From assembly GCF_030296835.1 (NCBI RefSeq), contig NZ_AP027922.1:3472001-3536000 (forward strand): a stretch of 64,000 bases of DNA, written 5' to 3'. Position numbers and translations under genes: made by a program. The notes below the pieces were generated by a model, which worked only from the letters and a program-made list of their open reading frames with translations, was not told the origin of the DNA and ran no database searches. Source of the stretch: Pseudoalteromonas sp. MM1. Its GTDB lineage: Bacteria; Pseudomonadota; Gammaproteobacteria; Enterobacterales; Alteromonadaceae. Numbering within the stretch: the first letter of the stretch is position 1; each line of letters starts with the position of its first letter. Positions 58,092 through 64,000 of this stretch are shown here, piece by piece.

Positions 58092-59221
58092 AATATTTGC
58101 GCGGCCTCTATTAAAGTTTCATCGTTTTTAGCAAAACACAGTCGAATCACTTTATCATTTGAAGGTTGCTTATAAAACACACTTAAAGGAATAGCAGCAA
58201 CCCCAGCTTGCTCTACTAACCAGTGGCAAAAATCTACATCATTAAGATCAGACACCTTACTGTAATCGAGCAATAAAAAGTACGTACCTTGGCTTGGTAA
58301 AATAGTAAAACGGCTGTCACTTAAGTGCTGTGCCAGTAAGTCGCGCTTTTGCTGATAAAAATTGCTTAGCGCATCTACATGCTCGCCTTGTTGTTCAAGC
58401 ATGTCGGCCAATGCGTATTGTGCAGGTGTAAAACTTGAAAAAGTAACATACTGGTGTATTTTTCTAAACTCAGTAGCAAGCGGCGCAGGCGCAATACAGT
58501 ACCCCATTTTCCAGCCGGTACTATGAAACGTTTTGCCAAAACTTGATATAACAAAGCTTTTTTCACGTAGCTGCTCATCACAAAGCATGCTTAAGTGCTT
58601 ATCGCCATCAAAGGTAATGTGTTCGTAAACTTCATCACTTATTACATATAAATCGTGGTCGCTTACTAACGATTTGAGTGCGTTTATATCATGGTGTTTA
58701 AGTATTTTACCGCTTGGATTGTGTGGTGTATTAATAATTATAGCGCGCGTGTTTTTGCTCACTGCGCTGCGAACAGTTTGCCAATCAATAGCATAATCGG
58801 GTGCATGTAATGCAATATGAACTGTTTTACCGCCAGCAAGCTCAATGGCAGGCTGGTAAGAGTCATAAGCGGGGTCAAACACAATGACTTCATCATCGGG
58901 GCGTACTATAGTTTGAATAGCTACAAATAATGCTTCGGTGGCGCCCGATGTGACCGTAACTTGCTCAACTGCATCAATTTTTGCCGCGTATTTACGCGAA
59001 ACTAAATTTGCTATTTGTTGCTGTAAACGGGGCACACCACTGGATGGCGAGTATTGATTAACCCCTTGCTGAACATAAAAATTCAGCTGGTTTTTCAATA
59101 ATTCTGGCGCATCAAACTCAGGAAAACCCTGCGATAAATTTATTGCCGAATGCTGATTTGCCAAGCCACTCATTTGGCTAAATATACTAACACTTAAATT
59201 TGGTAATTTACTTTCAAACAC
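58079..59221 (-). CDS. Methionine aminotransferase (YbdL/MtnE-like)
   Basis: PLP enzyme that aminates 4-methylthio-2-oxobutyrate to methionine, probably with glutamine as donor. The 380 residues carry INLSQGFPEFDAPELL, GATEALFVAI, INTPHNPSGKIL, SDEVYEHITFDG and the PLP lysine in SSFGKTFHSTGWKMGY. This fits the glutamine transaminase K/YbdL group. Placement with the mtn genes and the omega-amidase supports the assignment. The mtn function is inferred from context. Confidence 0.88.
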   Translation of the reverse strand: MFESKLPNLSVSIFSQMSGLANQHSAINLSQGFPEFDAPELLKNQLNFYVQQGVNQYSPSSGVPRLQQQIANLVSRKYAAKIDAVEQVTVTSGATEALFVAIQTIVRPDDEVIVFDPAYDSYQPAIELAGGKTVHIALHAPDYAIDWQTVRSAVSKNTRAIIINTPHNPSGKILKHHDINALKSLVSDHDLYVISDEVYEHITFDGDKHLSMLCDEQLREKSFVISSFGKTFHSTGWKMGYCIAPAPLATEFRKIHQYVTFSSFTPAQYALADMLEQQGEHVDALSNFYQQKRDLLAQHLSDSRFTILPSQGTYFLLLDYSKVSDLNDVDFCHWLVEQAGVAAIPLSVFYKQPSNDKVIRLCFAKNDETLIEAAQILCQL

Positions 59222-59278
59222 GACAGGCCCTTAATGATGGTTTTGCGCTTAAAGCGATGCTATCATTGCTTAAAACAG

Positions 59279-59294
59279 AAGTATAGCCGTCTAA
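59279..59294. promoter_or_regulatory. MetJ-like boxes between the aminotransferase and mtnB genes
   Basis: AGAAGTAT and AGCCGTCT are adjacent 8-base units matching the met box AGACGTCT at 6 and 7 of 8 positions. They lie 58 bases upstream of the aminotransferase gene and 140 bases before mtnB. Confidence 0.45.
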
Positions 59295-59433
59295 AATTAA
59301 ATAGCTTTATATCAATTTGCTTAATTAACTGAGCTATTTTGAGGTAGCGAAAACGCAGCTCGCGTTTGGTTTAGCGCCTCAAACGCGTTAAGTATTATTA
59401 CGCATTGGTATTACACTCATTGGTGAGGAATGT

Positions 59434-60057
59434 ATGCACAACAATACCGCTATTTCGCAACTTATTGAAGCCGGAAAATGGATCAGTCAAAAAGGCTGGG
59501 TTCCCGCCACCGGCGGAAATTTTTCGGCGCGCACCGCAACAGGGTATGTGGTTACCGCTAGCGGCTTTGATAAAGGTCAGCTCGGTACACACACTTTTAT
59601 TGAGCTTGATCATCAAGGAAATCGCACCAAAGGTGCTGGCAACCCATCGGCCGAAACGCAACTGCACTTAGGCATGTATAAGCTTATTCCGCATGCTAAC
59701 GTGGTGCTGCATACTCATTCAGTAGCAGCCACTGTACTTTCGCGTGTAATTAAAAGCCATGCATTAAATTTAAGCGGTTATGAAATGCAAAAGTCACTCA
59801 GCGGGGTAACTTCGCATTTAGATACGCTCAGCATTCCTATTTTCGAAAACGATCAAGATATTGAGCGCTTAAGCTTGCTGCTTAGCGATCACCACTTACA
59901 TACTCCCATTGAGCATGCAGTGTTAATTCGTGGGCATGGCGTTTATGTAGTAGGGAGTAATTACAAACAAGCACTTCGCCACTTAGAAGGGTTAGAGTTT
60001 TTATTTAGCTGTGAGCTAGAACGGTTAAAAATAGAAGGTATTGGGGCACAGCTATAA
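59434..60057 (+). CDS. mtnB: Methylthioribulose-1-phosphate dehydratase
   Basis: Zinc enzyme of the aldolase II fold in the methionine salvage pathway. The 207 residues have KGWVPATGGNFSARTATGYV, zinc histidines in VVLHTHSVAATVLS and a third in RGHGVYVVG. GAGGAA lies upstream of the ATG. The stop overlaps mtnC by one base. Confidence 0.96.
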   Translation: MHNNTAISQLIEAGKWISQKGWVPATGGNFSARTATGYVVTASGFDKGQLGTHTFIELDHQGNRTKGAGNPSAETQLHLGMYKLIPHANVVLHTHSVAATVLSRVIKSHALNLSGYEMQKSLSGVTSHLDTLSIPIFENDQDIERLSLLLSDHHLHTPIEHAVLIRGHGVYVVGSNYKQALRHLEGLEFLFSCELERLKIEGIGAQL

Positions 60058-60740
60058 TGATAAAAGCAATTTTAACTGATATTGAAGGCACCATAACACG
60101 TATCTCATTTGTAAAAGAGGTGCTGTTTCCCTATGCAGCCAAGCAACTAGCAACGTTTATGCGCTTAAACGAAAATAAAGCCCATGTCGCTGAGCAAATA
60201 GCGGCCCTAAAAGCCATTATTAATGAGCCAGATGCCGATATAGAAAGTGTCATTAGCGTGTTACTAAAGTGGATTGAAGAAGATAAAAAAATTACACCCT
60301 TGAAACAAATACAAGGGCTAATTTGGCAAACGGGCTACGAGCAGGCTGATTTTAAAGGCCACTTATACCCAGATGCGTTTGAATTTTTGCAAGCTCAGCA
60401 CGCACAAGGCACCGCACTCTATGTGTATTCATCAGGCTCGGTAAGAGCGCAGCAGTTACTCTTTAAATACAGCGACTATGGCGATATTCGCGCCCTTTTT
60501 AGCGACTTTTTTGATACCAAAGTCGGCGCAAAGCAAGAGCAAGCAGCCTATAACACGATAGTTAACCAGCTCCCCTTTAGTGCAAACGAAATCTTGTTTT
60601 TAAGTGATGTCGCAAGCGAGCTTGATGCTGCTAAAGCCGCAGGGCTTAAAACTTTGCACCTAATACGTGATGGCCAAGCATTAAGCGAGCACCCTTACGT
60701 ACATGACTTTAGCACAGTTAAATTGGAGCAATTTGTATGA
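60057..60740 (+). CDS. mtnC: Enolase-phosphatase E1
   Basis: HAD-family bifunctional enolase and phosphatase acting on diketo-methylthiopentyl phosphate to give acireductone. The 227 residues begin with AILTDIEGTITRISFVKE, the HAD aspartate motif of MtnC, with YSSGSVRAQQLLF and LFLSDVASELDAAKAAG. It overlaps both mtnB and mtnD by a few bases, so the three are a translationally coupled unit. Confidence 0.97.
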   Translation: MIKAILTDIEGTITRISFVKEVLFPYAAKQLATFMRLNENKAHVAEQIAALKAIINEPDADIESVISVLLKWIEEDKKITPLKQIQGLIWQTGYEQADFKGHLYPDAFEFLQAQHAQGTALYVYSSGSVRAQQLLFKYSDYGDIRALFSDFFDTKVGAKQEQAAYNTIVNQLPFSANEILFLSDVASELDAAKAAGLKTLHLIRDGQALSEHPYVHDFSTVKLEQFV

Positions 60741-61279
60741 GCCAATTAACAATTTATGCTAACAATAACTCAAGTAATGCGCTGATAAACACCTGTGATT
60801 TAAGCGAAATTACTCAGCAATTAGCAAAGGTAAATGTACGCTTTGAGCAATGGCAAGCAACTGCGCCCATTAATGAGCACACTAAAAATGAGCAAATTAT
60901 TGCAGCGTATAAAAATGATATAGCGCGCTTAAAAGCGCAAAATGGCTACCAAACGGTGGATGTTATTTCACTTGCCAAAGGCAATCCTGCAGCGGCACAA
61001 ATGCGAGAAAAGTTTTTGTTTGAGCACACTCATAGTGAAGACGAAGTCCGCTTTTTTGTAAAAGGCCAAGGGTTATTTTGCCTGCATATAGATGCCAAAA
61101 TTTACCAAGTATTATGCCAGCAAGGTGACTTAATTTCGGTACCAGCCCTTACCCCACACTGGTTTGATATGGGGAGCGACCCAGAATTTACCGCCATTCG
61201 ATTATTTAATAATACCGAGGGCTGGGTTGCAAAAAGCACCAAGTCTGAAATTGCGAAGCAGTTTCCTTTGCTCGCATAG
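60737..61279 (+). CDS. mtnD: Acireductone dioxygenase
   Basis: Cupin metalloenzyme (iron form) turning acireductone into formate and 4-methylthio-2-oxobutyrate. The 180 residues contain the metal ligands in EHTHSEDEVRFFVKGQG and the distal His in LTPHWFDMG. ATGA overlap with mtnC. A hairpin follows the stop. Confidence 0.97.
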   Translation: MSQLTIYANNNSSNALINTCDLSEITQQLAKVNVRFEQWQATAPINEHTKNEQIIAAYKNDIARLKAQNGYQTVDVISLAKGNPAAAQMREKFLFEHTHSEDEVRFFVKGQGLFCLHIDAKIYQVLCQQGDLISVPALTPHWFDMGSDPEFTAIRLFNNTEGWVAKSTKSEIAKQFPLLA

Positions 61280-61290
61280 CAAACGTAATA

Positions 61291-61316
61291 CGCTCCACAA
61301 AGGGATAAGTGGAGCG
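61291..61316. terminator. Hairpin between convergent mtnD and mtnA
   Basis: CGCTCCAC ... GTGGAGCG stem with a 10-base loop. The plus-strand side lacks a long T-run, so termination is uncertain. Confidence 0.55.
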
Positions 61317-61328
61317 CTGTTTAAAAAA

Positions 61329-62354
61329 CTACTTAAGTGCTGTTAACGCACCACTCTCTACATCACTTTTATTGTAAACACCGGTGTCTAACACCCAAGC
61401 TGTTACTAGTTTTGCAGGTGTTACATCAAATGCCGGATTATACACATTGGCATTAGTCGGTGCCCACAGCGCCTCACCAAAACTGCCACTTACGCCGCGT
61501 ACCTCTGCGCTATTTCGCTGCTCTATTGCTATATCACTACCGCAAGTTGTTTGTGTATCAAGTGTAGTTAAAGGTGCAACAACATAAAATGGAATATCAT
61601 GAAAATGGGCCAATACAGCTAAGTTATAAGTCCCCACTTTATTAGCAAAGTCACCATTGGCAGCAATACGATCGGCGCCCACCACTATTTTATCTACCTT
61701 GCCTGCGGCCATTAAACTTGCTGCCATATTATCGCAAATAAGCGTGTACGGTACTTGCCAGCGCTCAAGTTCGAACGCGGTTAAACGTCCGCCTTGCAAT
61801 AATGGCCGCGTTTCATCAACCCACACATGTATATTGCCATGTTGCTGCTGCGCTTTGTAAATAACGCCTAACGCTGTACCAATACCGGCAGTGGCTAATG
61901 CGCCAGTATTACAATGGGTTAAAATATTGTCGCCGCTGTGTATAAGCTCAGCACCGCGTGTTGCCATACGCTCACATAACTCAATGTCTTCAATAAAAAG
62001 ACGCTCTGCGCTGCACACCACAGCTGCTACAAAATCATCGCTTTTAAGGGCCTCTCTTAATGTAGCCATGCAATGCATTAAATTAACAGCCGTTGGGCGT
62101 GTGGCTTCAAGCTCATTAATTGCATCACCAAGCGCCGCCTTTGTAGCACCTTGCTCAGCTAAGTGAGCAACCAGCAAACTCGCACCTAAGCCTATCAATG
62201 GGGCGCCACGAATTTTTAAACTGATGATCAGCTCCTTCATCGTCTCAACACTATGGCACTCGTGCCATACCTGCTGATGAGGAAGTAAATACTGGTCAAG
62301 CACACTTAATGTGCCGTTTTCATATTTTAAACTGCTTGCGATTAGGTTTTGCAT
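61329..62354 (-). CDS. mtnA: Methylthioribose-1-phosphate isomerase
   Basis: Isomerises 5-methylthioribose-1-phosphate to the ribulose form. The 341 residues have [15 protein letters not shown], catalytic Cys in [20 protein letters not shown], and Asp in [19 protein letters not shown]. The start at 62354 gives family length. An in-frame extension to 62414 reaches into the region with MetJ-like boxes. Confidence 0.96.
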   Translation of the reverse strand: MQNLIASSLKYENGTLSVLDQYLLPHQQVWHECHSVETMKELIISLKIRGAPLIGLGASLLVAHLAEQGATKAALGDAINELEATRPTAVNLMHCMATLREALKSDDFVAAVVCSAERLFIEDIELCERMATRGAELIHSGDNILTHCNTGALATAGIGTALGVIYKAQQQHGNIHVWVDETRPLLQGGRLTAFELERWQVPYTLICDNMAASLMAAGKVDKIVVGADRIAANGDFANKVGTYNLAVLAHFHDIPFYVVAPLTTLDTQTTCGSDIAIEQRNSAEVRGVSGSFGEALWAPTNANVYNPAFDVTPAKLVTAWVLDTGVYNKSDVESGALTALK

Positions 62355-62417
62355 GGTGAGGCTGCTTAAATAAAATGCGTAAGGGTATTTTACATCAGTT
62401 TGAATAACTCTCAAGTT

Positions 62418-62441
62418 AGACTTGTAGACATCTAAACATTT
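62418..62441. promoter_or_regulatory. Three tandem MetJ-like boxes between mtnA and mtnK
   Basis: AGACTTGT, AGACATCT and AAACATTT stand head to tail with exact 8-base spacing. The central unit matches the met box AGACGTCT at 7 of 8. Located 63 bases from the mtnA ATG and 42 bases from the mtnK ATG, so one cluster could control both. Confidence 0.65.
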
Positions 62442-62482
62442 AAAGGTATAGAATGCCCAAAAAGGTTATTTGAGATCTCACT

Positions 62483-63700
62483 ATGGCTAACTATGTCGCA
62501 TTTAATGCGCAGCGCGCAATTGAATATGTAAATTCGTTAATTGATTCTGAGCAGTATGATTTTTTTAATGCTGACGCAAACCTAACTGCGTACGAATTTG
62601 GTGACGGTAACCTTAATTTAGTATTTAGAGTTAGCGATGAGCACCATAACAGCATTATTTTAAAGCAAGCGCTGCCTTATGCTCGTTGTGTAGGTGAGTC
62701 ATGGCCGCTTACACTTGATAGAGCCCGAATTGAGGCACAAGTATTACTTAATCACGGTGCTATTTGCCCGCAAAACACTGCTAAGGTGCTGCACTATAAT
62801 CAAGCTTACGCACTGACCATTTTAGAAGATTTAGGTTATTTAAAAATATTGCGTACCGCACAAAATAACGCGGAGCAATTTCCTAAGTTAGCCGAGCACG
62901 TAGCGACGTATTTAAGCCATACGGGTTTTTATAATTCAGATTTTTACCTAGCGGCCCAGCATAAAAAAGCGCTAGTACAGCAATTTACTAACCCTGAGCT
63001 TTGCCAAATAACCGAAGATTTATTTTTTAGCGATCCGTACATAAAACACGAGCGTAATAACTTTCCTATGCAGCTAGCCCCGCAGGTGAAAACTCTTCGC
63101 GATAACACGGCGCTTAAATTAGAAGTTGCGAAATTAAAAGCTAATTTTTTATCTAACCCACAAACATTGCTGCACGGCGATATGCACAGCGGCAGTATTT
63201 TTGTAGATACCAATACCACCAAAGTAATAGACCCTGAGTTTGGCTTTTTTGGTCCTATTGGCTTTGATATAGGCTCTTTTATCGGTAATTTACTGTTAAA
63301 TTACTGCGCACAGGCTGGGCATATTGAAGAGTTTGTAGCACGGCGAAACTATCAAACCCATTTACTTAGCTGCATTGTTGAAAGCTATAATTTATTTGAG
63401 CAACAATGGCTAACTTTAATTGCCAATCACAGCACAGATCAAACACTCAATACTGGCGGCTACCCACAGTACTTTATGAAAAACGTATTACAAGACGCCA
63501 TAGGCTATTGTGGCACAGAGCTAATTAGGCGCACGATAGGACTTGCCCATGTGGCAGATATTGACAGTATTGAAGATGAAAATACGCGCCTTGCAGTACA
63601 AAAACAAACGCTCAGCTTAGGTGAGCAACTTATTTTAAATGCCAAGAGCTGCGACAACAAAGATGCCTTTTTTAGTTTATTAATAAGCCAGCTAAATTAA
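62483..63700 (+). CDS. mtnK: 5-methylthioribose kinase
   Basis: Phosphorylates methylthioribose to feed MtnA. The 405 residues have an aminoglycoside-phosphotransferase-like fold with LEDLGYLKILR, the catalytic LLHGDMHSGSIFVD and the metal site DPEFGFFGPIGFDIGSF. Presence of the kinase means methylthioribose comes from a nucleosidase (MtnN route), whose gene is not in this window. Confidence 0.96.
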   Translation: MANYVAFNAQRAIEYVNSLIDSEQYDFFNADANLTAYEFGDGNLNLVFRVSDEHHNSIILKQALPYARCVGESWPLTLDRARIEAQVLLNHGAICPQNTAKVLHYNQAYALTILEDLGYLKILRTAQNNAEQFPKLAEHVATYLSHTGFYNSDFYLAAQHKKALVQQFTNPELCQITEDLFFSDPYIKHERNNFPMQLAPQVKTLRDNTALKLEVAKLKANFLSNPQTLLHGDMHSGSIFVDTNTTKVIDPEFGFFGPIGFDIGSFIGNLLLNYCAQAGHIEEFVARRNYQTHLLSCIVESYNLFEQQWLTLIANHSTDQTLNTGGYPQYFMKNVLQDAIGYCGTELIRRTIGLAHVADIDSIEDENTRLAVQKQTLSLGEQLILNAKSCDNKDAFFSLLISQLN

Positions 63701-63703
63701 AAA

Positions 63704-63719
63704 AGGCGCTAAAGCGCCT
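63704..63719 (-). terminator. Terminator of the glutamate-synthase-like gene
   Basis: On the minus strand AGGCGCTTTAGCGCCT followed by TTTTTT, just beyond the gene stop at 63727. It lies 4 bases after the mtnK stop. Confidence 0.75.
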
Positions 63720-63726
63720 AATACTG

Positions 63727-64000
63727 TTAGTGGTAATTTTCGTAAATTTTATCGAGCGGCTCCGACAGCCCACTTTCTTGTACAATACGCACATGTTTAC
63801 GCCTTAACTCCCGCGCACTCGTTACACCACATGAGTGTGCAATTAAGCCAGCGCCGTAATGAATATATTTATTATAATTGGCAACTCGCTGGGCTTTATC
63901 GGCAACATTTAAGCCGCGTTGCAGGCGCTCATTATGAGTAGTAATCCCCGTTGGGCAGGTATCTTTATTACACTGCATGGCTTGTATACAGCCTAACGCA
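63727..64000 (-). CDS. FMN-binding glutamate synthase family protein, C-terminal end only
   Basis: Only the last 90 or so codons lie in the window. They read through the window edge, without a start, as ALGCIQAMQCNKDTCPTGIT. The CxxxxCP motif is the C-terminal part of the FMN/[3Fe-4S] domain of glutamate-synthase-like proteins, followed by HYGAGLIAHSCGVTSARELR. The rest of the domain is outside the window, so it is not clear whether it makes glutamate. Confidence 0.82.
   Translation of the reverse strand, partial: ALGCIQAMQCNKDTCPTGITTHNERLQRGLNVADKAQRVANYNKYIHYGAGLIAHSCGVTSARELRRKHVRIVQESGLSEPLDKIYENYH

Noticed and set aside
59222..59433. SAM riboswitch before the mtn genes
   Set aside because: I looked for the conserved SAM riboswitch helices in both divergent regions and saw none. 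MetJ-like boxes are a better explanation.

Overview
The window reads as a chromosomal stretch of an AT-rich marine gammaproteobacterium of the Alteromonadales. Pseudoalteromonas is the best guess. This rests on gene content (FabR next to a fatty acid desaturase, slyX-yheV-yheS-yheT-yheU synteny, thrU-tyrU-glyT-thrT-tuf synteny, LexA, Rsd) and on base composition, not on a database match. Nearly all genes are core metabolism or housekeeping. I see no prophage, insertion sequence, CRISPR array or large genomic island.

Layout. (1) 1-7526, minus strand: an aa3-type cytochrome c oxidase operon (coxB, coxA, ctaG, coxC) followed by SURF1, a Sco-like protein, heme A synthase and heme O synthase (cut by the window edge). 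A small DUF2909 membrane gene runs antisense between coxC and SURF1. (2) 8.0-14.2 kb: lexA with two SOS boxes, then small genes (thioesterase, Rho-N-like protein, PepSY-type membrane protein, VOC protein, endonuclease I) and an S41 protease lipoprotein. (3) 14.2-18.6 kb: a nitric-oxide response module (hmp, nnrS and a small membrane gene) divergent from norR, with NorR-type operators and a possible sigma-54 promoter between them. (4) 18.6-24.6 kb: a LysR regulator, an FMN reductase, a TerB-like protein, several exported or membrane proteins of unknown function and a DUF3360 permease. (5) 24.7-29.6 kb: leuABCD, preceded by a leucine-rich leader peptide and a classical attenuator. (6) 29.8-33.1 kb: fabR divergent from a desaturase gene with a FabR-type operator, then sthA. 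(7) 33.2-42.1 kb: hemE, a candidate small RNA, rsd, an FKBP lipoprotein, a WD40 lipoprotein, slyX, yheV, yheS, a TIGR02444 gene, a 48-residue membrane protein behind an FNR-like site, yheT and yheU. (8) 42.1-45.8 kb: an M19 dipeptidase, a 7-bp minisatellite, a tandem array of tuf 3'-end and terminator copies, tuf and four tRNA genes. (9) 45.9-54.9 kb: coaX-birA-murB, an M1 peptidase, a DUF2057 protein, a HIT protein, a CsgD/VpsT-like regulator and a hybrid histidine kinase. (10) 54.9-57.2 kb: an AT-rich orphan membrane gene and a ManC-type enzyme. (11) 57.3-63.7 kb: a near-complete methionine salvage locus (omega-amidase, aminotransferase, mtnB, mtnC, mtnD, mtnA, mtnK) with MetJ-like boxes in both divergent intergenic regions. 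(12) The window ends inside a glutamate-synthase-like gene.

I did not find a clearly new multi-gene system. The most unexplained items are the tandem tuf-tail array, the candidate A-rich small RNA upstream of rsd, the small membrane protein behind an FNR-type site, the CsgD/VpsT-like regulator with an unusual receiver, and the orphan membrane gene at about 55 kb. Several regulatory sites (leu attenuator, FabR, NorR and MetJ boxes) can be read directly from the sequence and link neighbouring genes into circuits.
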